DNA from: Sphaerochaetaceae bacterium
GTDB taxonomy: Bacteria > Spirochaetota > Spirochaetia > Sphaerochaetales > Sphaerochaetaceae
NCBI GenBank assembly: GCA_024405015.1
Contig: JAKSPE010000007.1
Location: 1-64,000, forward strand
DNA length: 64,000 nt
Reading direction: 5' to 3'
In this document: positions 35,186-44,046 of the stretch, piece by piece
How positions within the stretch are numbered: the first letter of the stretch is position 1
Layout: every line of letters starts with the position of its first letter
Program-made: the position numbers and the translations under genes
Notes under the pieces: generated by a model
Database searches by the model: none
The model's input: the letters and a program-made list of their open reading frames with translations, nothing else
Told to the model about the DNA's origin: nothing

Positions 35186-35212
35186 TATCAACTTTTATCA
35201 ACATCTATCAAC
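35186..35212. repeat. Three TATCAAC motifs at 10-bp spacing
   Basis: TATCAAC occurs at 35186, 35196 and 35206, exactly one helical turn apart. A related TTATCAATTT follows near 35224. No protein-coding gene lies between 35184 and 35452, so these may be binding sites for a regulator. Confidence 0.5.
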
Positions 35213-35373
35213 AATTGTGAATTTTATCAATTTTGAGTTCTGCTATAGATGCCATTAGAGTGCGTGCTATTCATCTTCAATCTCTTGTCTATGTCGATTC
35301 TTGAACTGGGACGAACGTGAATCGTCTTTTATCCAGGATTGCATTGTGGAGAGTGGTCGCTTTGCGATTTTTG

Positions 35374-35432
35374 TTGACACCTGTCTTTTCGTGATTCTAT
35401 AATTTGAGAAAAAGAGTAACCATTTAGTTACT
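35374..35432 (+). promoter_or_regulatory. Consensus promoter and TetR-type operator
   Basis: TTGACA (35374-35379) and TATAAT (35398-35403) match the consensus exactly, with an 18-bp spacer. The inverted repeat AGTAAC-N6-GTTACT (35415-35432) lies just downstream of the start point. Binding of the adjacent TetR protein would block the whole operon. Confidence 0.7.
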
Positions 35433-35451
35433 TTTTCAATGGAGACGGCCT

Positions 35452-36075
35452 ATGCAAGATCGCGCTGAAAAGACAAAGGCAAAGATACTTTCCATTGCGG
35501 AAGAGGAGTTTTCCGCAATGGGGTACTATGGCGCCCGCATCGATGCAATCAGTGAGAAGGCCGGTGTCAACAAGGCTCTCATTTACAAGTATTTCAACAG
35601 CAAAGAAGAGTTGTATAAGACTGTGCTCTTTTCCGTTTATGACCGTTTTTCCTTTGAGGAGTCTGAACTGCTTGCCATCCAAGACATGGATTACAAAGAG
35701 AAGATCCGACGCTATGTCGAGATGGAGTTCCGATATTGCTTTGACAATCCGAACTATGTCCGCATGCTTATGTGGGAGAACTTGAACTTCGCCAAATACT
35801 TCAAGGAGCGAGAGCTTCGTAATTCCAAGGATACCATTCTCCAGGGTGTGGAGGGCATCGTGAAGGCGGCCCATGAGAAAGGGACACTTGATCAGCATGT
35901 TGACGCCACACAGTTCCTGCTGACGCTCTATGGTCTTTGCTTCAGCTATTTCACGAACATGAATACCCTTTCCGAGACAATCGGAATCAATATGCATGAC
36001 AGGGAAGAAATGGAGAGGAGAATCGAAATTGTCTCCAATCTTCTCATCACCTTTGTTGATGGAGGTATGCGATGA
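35452..36075 (+). CDS. TetR family transcriptional regulator
   Basis: The 207-residue protein has an N-terminal TetR HTH: R-A-E-K-T-K-A-K-I-L-S-I-A, then Y-Y-G-A-R-I-D-A-I-S-E-K-A-G-V-N-K-A-L-I-Y-K-Y-F. The C-terminal ligand domain is divergent and helical. It is the first gene of a nine-gene block and overlaps the next gene (ATGA at 36072). An AGTAAC/GTTACT palindrome lies on its own promoter, so it probably represses itself and the downstream catabolic/transport genes until a ligand binds. GGAGA lies 6 nt before the ATG. Confidence 0.9.
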   Translation: MQDRAEKTKAKILSIAEEEFSAMGYYGARIDAISEKAGVNKALIYKYFNSKEELYKTVLFSVYDRFSFEESELLAIQDMDYKEKIRRYVEMEFRYCFDNPNYVRMLMWENLNFAKYFKERELRNSKDTILQGVEGIVKAAHEKGTLDQHVDATQFLLTLYGLCFSYFTNMNTLSETIGINMHDREEMERRIEIVSNLLITFVDGGMR

Positions 36076-37343
36076 TGGATTTGATCAATTCCGCCATTGA
36101 GGAGAACAGGGATCTGATCCTTTCTCTCATAAAGGACCTTAAGGAGAATCCTGAACTTGGATTCTTCGAGACCAAAAGTTCGTCTTTCATGATGCAAGCC
36201 TTTAAGAGTCTTGGTCTTGTTGTCGAGGGACCTTTTGCCCGTACTGGACTCAAAGTGACAATCCGAGGTTCCCAACCAGGCCCTACCGTTGCCCTGATCG
36301 GGGAACTGGATGCTGTGGGAAGTCCCCAGAATCCAATGGCGAACGAGAACGGTGTTGCCCATGCTTGTGGCCATTACCTGCAGTGCGCACAGGTCTTAGC
36401 TGCCGCATGCGCCCTGTGCAAGATCAAGGAAAGCCTTTGCGGCAACGTTGTCATCCTTGCTGCTCCAGCGGAGGAGTTCCTTGAGATTGAGAAACGTCTT
36501 GCGCTGAAGAAGGCCGGTGAAATCCGCTACCTTTCCGGGAAGCCGGAACTGTTGGGACTTGGGGTTCTGGATGGCATTGATATGGCTGCGATGATTCATG
36601 CAAACCCGGATACTCCGGACTACCGACTGTTCCTGGAGGGGACTAATCTGGGTTTCACTGCCAAGAACATATTCTTCAAAGGACGGGCTGCACATGGTTC
36701 GGAACCGTTTGAAGGCAGAAACGCTCTTCAGGCTGCAATGCTGTTTCTCAGTGGTGTGAATGCCAATAGGGAGACTTTCCGGGATTCGGAAAGCATTCGA
36801 ATCCATCCAATCATCACAAAGGGCGGGTCTGTGGTGAATAGTGTGCCGGATGATGTCCGAGTGGAGACCTATGTGCGTGGTTCCTCCAGACAGGCAATAG
36901 AGAAAGGTTGCCTCATTGTGGATAGATGTGCTCAGGCTGCGGCCATGATGATGGAATGCGAGGTTGAAGTTCAGACCATCCCAGGCTATCTGCCAATCCT
37001 CCAAGACCACAACCTGAGCGATGTCATGAAGCAGGTTGCTGTGGAGGTTCTTGGTCCTGACAGTATCGGTTATGGTGTGCCATGCGTAGGTTCCACCGAT
37101 ATGGGTGATCTGAGTCAGATCATGCCCGTGATCCAGCCGACCATGGGAGGATTTGAAGGCGGTCTTCACAGTGCATCTTTCCGATGTGTGGATGAGTGGT
37201 CGGTTAGTTCGAAGGGCGGCGCGCTTCTTGCAGGACTTGCCTACAGGCTTCTATGCGAGGATGCGAAAGTCGCAAAACAGGTCCTTGAAGGGTTCAAGGC
37301 GAATATGACAAAAGATGAATATTTCAGATATATGAATGGATAA
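36072..37343 (+). CDS. M20D family amidohydrolase (AbgB/HipO-like)
   Basis: This metal-dependent amidohydrolase has 423 residues and no signal peptide. Metal-site motifs are I-G-E-L-D-A-V-G, H-A-C-G-H-Y, A-A-P-A-E-E-F (Glu pair) and a late G-G-L-H-S-A-S-F. The lid domain has G-R-A-A-H-G-S-E-P-F-E-G-R-N-A-L-Q. The group cleaves N-acyl or aminoacyl amides such as N-acetyl amino acids, hippurate or p-aminobenzoyl-glutamate. It is translationally coupled to the TetR gene (ATGA), with GGAGG just upstream. It probably releases an amino acid or carboxylic acid from an imported conjugate. Confidence 0.85.
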   Translation: MMDLINSAIEENRDLILSLIKDLKENPELGFFETKSSSFMMQAFKSLGLVVEGPFARTGLKVTIRGSQPGPTVALIGELDAVGSPQNPMANENGVAHACGHYLQCAQVLAAACALCKIKESLCGNVVILAAPAEEFLEIEKRLALKKAGEIRYLSGKPELLGLGVLDGIDMAAMIHANPDTPDYRLFLEGTNLGFTAKNIFFKGRAAHGSEPFEGRNALQAAMLFLSGVNANRETFRDSESIRIHPIITKGGSVVNSVPDDVRVETYVRGSSRQAIEKGCLIVDRCAQAAAMMMECEVEVQTIPGYLPILQDHNLSDVMKQVAVEVLGPDSIGYGVPCVGSTDMGDLSQIMPVIQPTMGGFEGGLHSASFRCVDEWSVSSKGGALLAGLAYRLLCEDAKVAKQVLEGFKANMTKDEYFRYMNG

Positions 37344-37357
37344 AGGAGATTCAGTAG

Positions 37358-38374
37358 ATGTGGACAAAGGAAAAACTAGAAGAGGTTCTTTGTGAACCTT
37401 CCGACAGATTGATTGAAGACCTCAAACGAATCGAAGGTGACATCATGATTCTTGGCGCTGGTGGAAAGATGGGGCCTTCTATGAGCATGCTGGCTGCCAA
37501 TGCCATTACAAAGGGTGGCATTGATAAAAAGATCTATGCCGTTTCCAGATTCTCAGATGCAAGAGCTCGTAAGGTGATGGAGGACAAGGGTGTCATCTGT
37601 CTCAGTGCCGACCTGCAGAATGCTGATGAAATCGCAAAACTTCCGGATTGCCCGAACATCATCTTCATGGCCGGAAGAAAGTTCGGAACAGACGGAGGCG
37701 AGGCCCTTACTTGGGGAATGAACGCTGTTGTTCCTGTCCTGGTTCTTGAGCGTTACCGCAATTCCCGTTTCGTCGTCTTCTCATCTGGCAATGTCTATGA
37801 CCTTGTCGAGCCTAGTTCAGGTGGTTCCCTTGAGTCCGACAAGGTCAGACCGATCGGTGAGTACACCCAGTCCGTCCTTGCTCGTGAAAGGGTGTTCGAA
37901 TATTATGCCAAGACCTATGGCACAAAGGTTCTGATGTTCCGTCTCAGCTATGCAATTGCGTTGGAGTACGGTGTCATCTCAGACATTGCCAAGAAAGTCG
38001 TGGAGGAGACTCCTATTGAGCTTGGAAACGCATGCTTTAACTGCGTGTGGCAGGGAGATGCGAATGAGTATGCTATCAGAAGCCTTCTATATGCAGACAA
38101 TCCTGTCAAGATTCTCAACGTCACAGGACCAGAGATCGCAGGTGTCCGCTCCACAGCCATTAAGCTTGCGAAACTGCTGGACAAGCAGGTCTCATTCGTC
38201 GGTGAGCCAGCAAAGAACTCCTATCTTGAGAACTCCTCGGAAGCAATGTCTCTGATGGGTTATCCAAGGGTCAGTTTCGAGACGATGGTCAACTGGCAGG
38301 CACAGTGGATCAAGGACGGTGGCGCATACATCAACAAGCCAACACACTTTGAGGAAAGGAAGGGAAGTTACTGA
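37358..38374 (+). CDS. NAD-dependent epimerase/dehydratase family protein
   Basis: This extended short-chain dehydrogenase has 338 residues. The cofactor loop is I-L-G-A-G-G-K-M-G (about 32-40), preceded by a longer than usual N-terminal extension. The catalytic region reads F-V-V-F-S-S-G-N-V-Y-D, and the usual YxxxK is not obvious at the normal place (G-E-Y-T-Q-S-V-L-A-R-E-R has Tyr but Arg/Glu instead of Lys). It could act on a sugar acid or related compound. AAAGGAG lies upstream. The stop overlaps the DapA-like gene by one base (TGATG). Confidence 0.75.
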   Translation: MWTKEKLEEVLCEPSDRLIEDLKRIEGDIMILGAGGKMGPSMSMLAANAITKGGIDKKIYAVSRFSDARARKVMEDKGVICLSADLQNADEIAKLPDCPNIIFMAGRKFGTDGGEALTWGMNAVVPVLVLERYRNSRFVVFSSGNVYDLVEPSSGGSLESDKVRPIGEYTQSVLARERVFEYYAKTYGTKVLMFRLSYAIALEYGVISDIAKKVVEETPIELGNACFNCVWQGDANEYAIRSLLYADNPVKILNVTGPEIAGVRSTAIKLAKLLDKQVSFVGEPAKNSYLENSSEAMSLMGYPRVSFETMVNWQAQWIKDGGAYINKPTHFEERKGSY

Positions 38375-39432
38375 TGCACGACCATAATAAAGCTCTGGAG
38401 GTTTTCCGCAACGGAACGGCCATACCAGCAACCCCTCTTGCCCTTACGGAGGACAGGAAATTTGATGAGGCTACTCAGCGACTGCTCATGCGCTATTATC
38501 TGAATGCAGGGGCCGGTGGAATCGCCACTGCCGTGCACAGCACGCAGTTCGCAATCCGGGACTGCGGTCTGTTCGAGCCTGTCATCTCAATCGTCAGTGA
38601 AGAGGTCGACAAGTATGAGCAGTCATCAGGAAGATCTGTGATCAAGGTCTGTGGTGCATGTGGTCGGATTGAACAGGCTGTCAGAGAAGCAGAGATTGCA
38701 AAGCTCTATGGCTTTGATGCGGTTCTTCTCAGTCCTGGTGGTCTTGGCGATGTGGATGAGGCTTACATGATTGAGAGGACGAAGGCGGTCGCCAAGGTCC
38801 TTCCTGTCATCGGTTTTTATCTGCAGTCCGCATGTGGTGGAAGGGTCTTTTCCTATGATTACTGGAGACAGGTTGCCGATACGGATAATGTCATAGGAAT
38901 CAAGTGTGCATCGTTCAATCGCTATACGACAAATGAGGTTGTCCGAGCTGTGTGCAACAGCCCGAGAAGGGACCAGATCTCCCTCTATACCGGAAACGAT
39001 GACAATATCGTCAGCGATCTGGTATCAACTTTCACCTTCCAAACGGAATCCGGTGTCGTATCAAAGGGATTCGTCGGTGGTCTTCTTGGCCATTGGTGCA
39101 TCTGGACCAAATGTGCAGTGGAGCTTCTGCAGATGGCAAAGGAGGCAAAGGCCTCTGGTGACTACAGCAGAATCCTTGCTCTTGGACCTCAGATTACGGA
39201 TATGAACGAAGCAGCATTCGATCCGAAGAACGGTTTCAAGGGATGCATACCTGGCATCCATGAGGTTTTGAGAAGACAGGGGTTGATGAAGAACATCTAC
39301 TGTCTTGATGAGAAGGAAGTGCTCTCTGTCGGTCAGTCCGAGGAGTTGACACGCGTCATAGCAAGTTATCCGCATCTTATCGATGATGATTTCATTGCGG
39401 CTAATATAGAAACTTGGAAAAGACAGGCTTGA
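38374..39432 (+). CDS. Dihydrodipicolinate synthase (DapA)/N-acetylneuraminate lyase family protein
   Basis: This protein of 352 residues is predicted to be a class I (Schiff-base) aldolase or hydratase. The TIM barrel shows T-P-L-A-L near the start, V-I-G-F-Y-L-Q (position of the catalytic tyrosine) and V-I-G-I-K-C-A (Schiff-base lysine). It is longer than DapA (about 290) because of a C-terminal extension. Operon setting with an epimerase-like protein and an amidohydrolase makes lysine synthesis unlikely; cleavage of a keto-acid intermediate of a catabolic route is more plausible. It starts within the stop codon of the preceding gene. Confidence 0.8.
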   Translation: MHDHNKALEVFRNGTAIPATPLALTEDRKFDEATQRLLMRYYLNAGAGGIATAVHSTQFAIRDCGLFEPVISIVSEEVDKYEQSSGRSVIKVCGACGRIEQAVREAEIAKLYGFDAVLLSPGGLGDVDEAYMIERTKAVAKVLPVIGFYLQSACGGRVFSYDYWRQVADTDNVIGIKCASFNRYTTNEVVRAVCNSPRRDQISLYTGNDDNIVSDLVSTFTFQTESGVVSKGFVGGLLGHWCIWTKCAVELLQMAKEAKASGDYSRILALGPQITDMNEAAFDPKNGFKGCIPGIHEVLRRQGLMKNIYCLDEKEVLSVGQSEELTRVIASYPHLIDDDFIAANIETWKRQA

Positions 39433-39452
39433 CCTGATCTAAGGAGGAAAAG

Positions 39453-40625
39453 ATGAAGAAAACTATTTCTTGTCTTCTGGTTCTTCTTGTTGCTTTTGCC
39501 GTTTTTGCCAACGGAGCTCAGGAAGTAAAGAGTGATGGACCTATCAAAATCGGTAGCATCCAGGATCTGAGCGGATCTGCTTCAAATGCAGGCCAGCCTA
39601 ACGCTTGGGGTGCTGAGTATGCTGTCAAGGTCATCAACGAAAATGGCGGTATCAACGGCAGAATGATTGAGATCTACACACAGGACTGCAAGAACGATGT
39701 CACTGAAGGTCTCAATGCATATCACAAGCTCGTTGACGAGATCAACGTCTGTGCAATCATCGGACCAGCTCTCTCCAACCCAGCATCCGCATGGGTCGAG
39801 CTCGCTGGTGAGGATCAGGTCCCTATCGTTGGACACTTCATGGATGAAATCTGCACAACAAATCCAGACAACGGTGCTACCTATGAGTACATGTTCCTCT
39901 GTGAGCCTTCCTGTGCACAGCAGGCAGAAGACCTCGCAGAGTATGCAATCAAGGAACTCGGCAGCAAGAAGTTCGCTGTTCTCTACAATCCTAGCAACGC
40001 TTTCGCAAAGGCCCAGACAGACCCATTCGTCAAGTATGTCGTAGCACAGGGCCTCGAGGTTTCTGCCAACGAGACATTCGGTTGGGCTGACAAGGACTAT
40101 AGCGCACAGGCTCTCAAGATCGTCGCATCCGGTGCTGATACCGTATTCCTCAGCGACTACCTTGCTCAGATGGTCATTGCATATGATGCTCTGCGCGATG
40201 CAGGTTTCACAGGAAAGGTCGTTGGTGCAAACACAATGGCTCCTCCATTCGCAAATCAGGTCAAGAACACAGTCTATGACTGCTACTTCCTCCAGAACTA
40301 CGATATGCTGAACCCAAGCGTCGGTAACATCAACGAACTGGTCACAGCCCACATGCAGGCAACCGGCACAACATCCCCACAGGTCAACGTAGGTTTCGGA
40401 TGGGATGCAGTTCTGGTTCTCACAGAGGCTATGAAGAAGGCCAAGGATCCTACAGACGGTGCAGAGCTTGCTTCTCTCATCGCCCAGACAAAGGATCTCG
40501 AACTCTCTGGTGGCGTAAAGATCACAATGAACGCCAGCCACAGAACAGATACCATGGGTATGTACATTGCAACTTATGATGCAGACAAGAACATGGTCAT
40601 CGTCGGTTACGAAAAGGTCGAGTAA
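39453..40625 (+). CDS. ABC transporter substrate-binding protein, branched-chain amino acid type
   Basis: The 390-residue protein has a signal peptide (M-K-K-T-I-S-C-L-L-V... to F-A-N-G-A-Q-E, a spirochaete-like end). The mature part opens I-K-I-G-S-I-Q-D-L-S-G-S-A and matches Peripla_BP_6/LivK. It should catch an amino acid, amide or aromatic acid in the periplasm and deliver it to LivHMGF. TAAGGAGG lies upstream. A strong hairpin separates it from livH, so it can be made in excess over the membrane parts. The neighbouring amidohydrolase suggests an N-acylated or conjugated ligand rather than free leucine. Confidence 0.9.
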   Translation: MKKTISCLLVLLVAFAVFANGAQEVKSDGPIKIGSIQDLSGSASNAGQPNAWGAEYAVKVINENGGINGRMIEIYTQDCKNDVTEGLNAYHKLVDEINVCAIIGPALSNPASAWVELAGEDQVPIVGHFMDEICTTNPDNGATYEYMFLCEPSCAQQAEDLAEYAIKELGSKKFAVLYNPSNAFAKAQTDPFVKYVVAQGLEVSANETFGWADKDYSAQALKIVASGADTVFLSDYLAQMVIAYDALRDAGFTGKVVGANTMAPPFANQVKNTVYDCYFLQNYDMLNPSVGNINELVTAHMQATGTTSPQVNVGFGWDAVLVLTEAMKKAKDPTDGAELASLIAQTKDLELSGGVKITMNASHRTDTMGMYIATYDADKNMVIVGYEKVE

Positions 40626-40636
40626 ATCGACATGCG

Positions 40637-40664
40637 GTCCGGAGGAGGGTGACTTCCTCCGGAC
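40637..40664 (+). terminator. Hairpin between binding protein and permease genes
   Basis: GTCCGGAGGA (40637-40646) pairs with TCCTCCGGAC (40655-40664). Only a weak T stretch follows, so it is more likely a partial terminator or mRNA-stabilising hairpin that sets gene dosage. Confidence 0.65.
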
Positions 40665-40690
40665 TTTCATCCCATCAACATAAGATCAAT

Positions 40691-41572
40691 ATGTGGTTAC
40701 AGCTATTAATCAACGGAATTTGTCTCGGTGCGGTCTACGCTCTCATAGCGGTTGGATTCGCCATCGTCTTCAGTGTCCTGAAGTTCAGTAACTTCGCCCA
40801 TGGCGGAATGATCAGCGCATGTGCATTCATGGGCTATTTCTTTCAGGCACGTTTCAAAACAGCCCCTCCCATCTGGGTTACGATCATCGTCACAGCACTC
40901 TGTGGTGTCGTTTTCGCCCTGTTTCTGGACATGATCGCCTACAAGAGCATCCGAAAGCATAAGAGTCCGAACATCTATTACTTTCTGGCATCTCTTACAA
41001 TCTCGATCATCATCACGTCAATCCTGAACGTGTTCTTCAGCAAGAATCCTCTTGCCTTCCCGATGATCTTCAAGACCACGACATTCAGTGTGGGTTCCCT
41101 GAAGGTCTCCAAGATGGACACCATGATTCTTGTCATATCTGTAGTAATCCTTGTGGCACTCATGTTCCTCATCAACAAGACCAAAATCGGTCTTGCCATG
41201 AGAGCGGTTGCCATCAACCCTGATACCAGTAAACTCATGGGAATCAACTCAAGCCTGATTCTTGTCATGATCTTCTCGATTGCGGGAAGTCTTGCAGGAG
41301 TCTCCGGTGTGCTTCTTGGATGCAAGTACGGTGTCTACCCTGACCTTGGCCAGACCATGATGGTAAAAGGATTCATCGCTTCTGTCATCGGTGGCCTCGG
41401 AAGTCTTGGCGGAGCAATCGCTGCTGCGTTTCTCCTTGGCATCATCGAGATGTTCTGGACGTTCCTGTTCGGTTCTCTTTCCACTCCAGTCATGACATTC
41501 GTCGTCATGCTGCTCTTCCTGTTTGTCCGCCCTCAGGGAATCTCTGGCAAATTCGCGAAGGAAAAGGTCTAA
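40691..41572 (+). CDS. livH: ABC transporter permease, LivH type
   Basis: This permease has 293 residues and about eight membrane helices. It opens L-L-I-N-G-I-C-L-G-A-V-Y-A-L-I-A-V-G and carries L-K-F-S-N-F-A-H-G-G and the cytoplasmic A-M-R-A-V-A-I-N-P-D-T-S-K-L-M-G-I-N loop that couples to the ATPases. Start set at 40691 where homology begins; the longer reading 42 nt upstream runs through the hairpin. No strong ribosome site is present. Confidence 0.9.
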   Translation: MWLQLLINGICLGAVYALIAVGFAIVFSVLKFSNFAHGGMISACAFMGYFFQARFKTAPPIWVTIIVTALCGVVFALFLDMIAYKSIRKHKSPNIYYFLASLTISIIITSILNVFFSKNPLAFPMIFKTTTFSVGSLKVSKMDTMILVISVVILVALMFLINKTKIGLAMRAVAINPDTSKLMGINSSLILVMIFSIAGSLAGVSGVLLGCKYGVYPDLGQTMMVKGFIASVIGGLGSLGGAIAAAFLLGIIEMFWTFLFGSLSTPVMTFVVMLLFLFVRPQGISGKFAKEKV

Positions 41573-41582
41573 GGGGGCTCTT

Positions 41583-42482
41583 ATGAACAACTATCAGTTA
41601 GGTCTTATCATGAACAGTTGCATATCCGTCATCGGGGTGACTGGTGTCTTTATCATCACGTCCCTTGCCGGAATGTTCAGCCTTGGGCAGGCTGCCTACA
41701 TGGCCATCAGCGCCTATATCACCTTTGTCGTCGCCAAGATGTTCGGAATCCCTCTGATTCTGACTGCAATCCTCGGCCTTGCGGTCAGTGGATTGTGTGC
41801 CTACATCATCGCAGTTCCGACTCTCAAACTCCGAAAAGACTACTTCGCACTCATCACCATGGGTTTCGGCGAGATGATGGCTTCTATCATCGTCATGCTG
41901 GACAAGTACACAAATGGCTCCATCGGATTCTCCAGAATCCCTAAGGTCAAGAACGTATTCTGGATCGTCGTTGGCCTTACGGTCTTCGTGCTTTTCTTCG
42001 CATGGGCTCTCAAGAGATCGCGTTTCGGTCGAATGTGCATCGCTCTGAAGACCGATGAGACTGCCGCGAAGAGCTTTGGAGTGGATACCTATCGCATGAA
42101 GATCACCGTCTATGTCATCGGTTCCGTCATCTGCGGTCTTGCAGGTATCCTGTACGGTCTGAAGAATAGAGTCATCACTCCGGATGGATTCTCCTGGAAT
42201 CTCTCTGCGGAGATGCAGATCTTCCTGTTCTTCGGTGGTACGAACTCCCTTACCGGTTCCGCTCTGTCCGCCTTCTTCCTCAAACTCATCCCAGAGACTC
42301 TTCGAACCGTCAGGATCTTCGGTATCAGCCTTCAGGAGTTCCGTACCGTCAGCTATGGTCTGATGATTTTGCTTGTCATCAATTTCCGCCCGAACGGTAT
42401 TCTCGGAACCAAAGAATTCACATGGAAGGGTCTTGTCGCTTTCTTCCGTAGACTATTCGCAAAGAAGGAGGCCAAGAAATGA
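41583..42482 (+). CDS. livM: ABC transporter permease, LivM type
   Basis: The second permease has 299 residues and about nine helices. It shows the LivM motifs F-S-L-G-Q-A-A-Y-M-A-I-S-A-Y, L-R-K-D-Y-F-A-L-I-T-M-G-F-G-E and the coupling loop A-L-K-T-D-E-T-A-A-K-S-F-G-V-D. Start at 41583 is supported by AAGGGGG just upstream; a longer frame from 41523 overlaps livH. Its stop overlaps livG (ATGA). Confidence 0.9.
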   Translation: MNNYQLGLIMNSCISVIGVTGVFIITSLAGMFSLGQAAYMAISAYITFVVAKMFGIPLILTAILGLAVSGLCAYIIAVPTLKLRKDYFALITMGFGEMMASIIVMLDKYTNGSIGFSRIPKVKNVFWIVVGLTVFVLFFAWALKRSRFGRMCIALKTDETAAKSFGVDTYRMKITVYVIGSVICGLAGILYGLKNRVITPDGFSWNLSAEMQIFLFFGGTNSLTGSALSAFFLKLIPETLRTVRIFGISLQEFRTVSYGLMILLVINFRPNGILGTKEFTWKGLVAFFRRLFAKKEAKK

Positions 42483-43258
42483 GCGCCAATGATTCAATCT
42501 TGAGCTGCAACAATCTCTGTATGTACTTCGGAGGCGTCAAGGCTGTCGATGCATTCTCCATGGATGTGAAGGAGGGTGTTACCTACGGCATCATCGGTCC
42601 GAATGGAGCAGGAAAGACAACCATCTACAATGTCTTCACCCGTATCTATGCCCAGACTTCTGGCACCATTTCCTTCTGTGGCCAGTGCATTGATTCCAAG
42701 GACCAGGTCGCCGTTGCCCGTATGGGAATGTCTCGAACCTTCCAGAACATCCGACTCTTTTCTGGTCTGTCTGTTCTGGACAACGTCAAAGTCGCTCTGG
42801 ATTACAGTGGCAAATACACGATTGCGGAGGCCATTCTCCATCTGCCACGCAGACAGAAGGCGGAGAAGGAAATCGCACAGAAGGCCATGGATACTCTGAA
42901 GCTTCTGAAACTCGACCAGTATGCCTACCATTCTGCCACAAGTCTCCCTTATGGAATCCAGCGTCGCGTCGAGATCGCCAGAGCACTGGTCTCCCAGCCG
43001 AAGGTCCTTCTGCTCGATGAGCCTGCTGCCGGACTGAACCCAGAGGAGGTTCTCCAACTTGTGGACTTCTTGAAGGAGATCAAATCCCTCTATCCGAAAC
43101 TCGCTTTGCTGGTCATTGAGCACAGGATGGATCTTGTCATGAATCTCTGTGACTATTTGTATGTCCAGAATTTCGGTAGGACGATCGCACAGGGTGTCCC
43201 TGCGGAGATTCAGACGAATCCGGTTGTCCTGTCTGCCTATCTGGGTGAGGAGGAATAG
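42479..43258 (+). CDS. livG: ABC transporter ATP-binding protein, LivG type
   Basis: This ATPase has 259 residues. Walker A is G-P-N-G-A-G-K-T-T; the signature region is modified (S-L-P-Y-G-I-Q-R-R-V-E-I-A-R-A) as usual in LivG; Walker B is V-L-L-L-D-E-P-A-A-G-L-N-P. The LivG-specific R-T-F-Q-N-I-R-L-F is present. It overlaps livM by 4 bp (ATGA) and is followed at once by livF. Confidence 0.93.
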   Translation: MSANDSILSCNNLCMYFGGVKAVDAFSMDVKEGVTYGIIGPNGAGKTTIYNVFTRIYAQTSGTISFCGQCIDSKDQVAVARMGMSRTFQNIRLFSGLSVLDNVKVALDYSGKYTIAEAILHLPRRQKAEKEIAQKAMDTLKLLKLDQYAYHSATSLPYGIQRRVEIARALVSQPKVLLLDEPAAGLNPEEVLQLVDFLKEIKSLYPKLALLVIEHRMDLVMNLCDYLYVQNFGRTIAQGVPAEIQTNPVVLSAYLGEEE

Positions 43259-43259
43259 T

Positions 43260-43970
43260 ATGGCTCTGTTGGAAGTTAAGGACCTTTATGTTTCCTATGG
43301 GTATATCGAAGCCCTGCATGGTGCATCGATGAATGTCGAGGAAGGCAAGATTACAGCCCTCATCGGTTCCAATGGTGCCGGTAAGACGACCCTTATCAAT
43401 GCAATCAGCGGACTGCTGAAAAGCAAAGGTTCCATTGTCTTCAATGGAGAGCCCCTGCCTACCTCAAGCAATCAGATTGTAAAAAAGGGAGTCATCCAGG
43501 TTCCGGAAGGAAGAAGGATTTTCGCTGGACTAACCGTTGAGGAGAATCTGAGGCTTGGAGCCTTCTCCGTGAAGGGAGGAGACGTCAAGGCTGATATTCA
43601 GAGACAGTATGAGATCTTCCCTCGCTTGGGTGAAAGAAAGTTCCAGGATGCCGGAACCCTATCCGGTGGAGAGCAACAAATGCTTGCCATCAGTAGGGCC
43701 CTCATGTCCAGACCGAAACTTCTCATGCTTGATGAGCCTTCTCTTGGTCTTGCCCCTATCGTCGTCAATGATGTGTTCCAGATTATCCGAAACATCAAAG
43801 AGCAGGGGACTACCGTGCTTCTTGTCGAGCAGAATGCAAACAAGTCACTGGCAATCTGCGATTACTGCTATGTCCTGGAGAACGGCAACATTGTCAAGGA
43901 AGGCACGGGAAAGGATCTTCTCTCTGATCCTGACATCTCATCTGCCTACCTTGGAAAACGAAAGGAATAG
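43260..43970 (+). CDS. livF: ABC transporter ATP-binding protein, LivF type
   Basis: The second ATPase has 236 residues. Walker A is G-S-N-G-A-G-K-T-T, the signature L-S-G-G-E-Q-Q-M-L-A-I, and Walker B L-L-M-L-D-E-P-S-L-G-L-A-P. The LivF phrase V-P-E-G-R-R-I-F is seen. The start follows the livG stop by one base, with GGAGG upstream; it is the last gene of the block. A terminator follows at 44010. Confidence 0.93.
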   Translation: MALLEVKDLYVSYGYIEALHGASMNVEEGKITALIGSNGAGKTTLINAISGLLKSKGSIVFNGEPLPTSSNQIVKKGVIQVPEGRRIFAGLTVEENLRLGAFSVKGGDVKADIQRQYEIFPRLGERKFQDAGTLSGGEQQMLAISRALMSRPKLLMLDEPSLGLAPIVVNDVFQIIRNIKEQGTTVLLVEQNANKSLAICDYCYVLENGNIVKEGTGKDLLSDPDISSAYLGKRKE

Positions 43971-44009
43971 CCCCCTTGTGGCAAACAAGAACAGAATCCC
44001 TTTTGGATT

Positions 44010-44045
44010 GACCCCGAGGATGAATTCCTTGGGGTCTTCTTGTTT
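44010..44045 (+). terminator. Terminator of the TetR-liv operon
   Basis: GACCCCGAGG (44010-44019) pairs with CCTTGGGGTC (44027-44036) with one G-U pair, followed by TTCTTGTTTG. Confidence 0.75.
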
Positions 44046-44046
44046 G

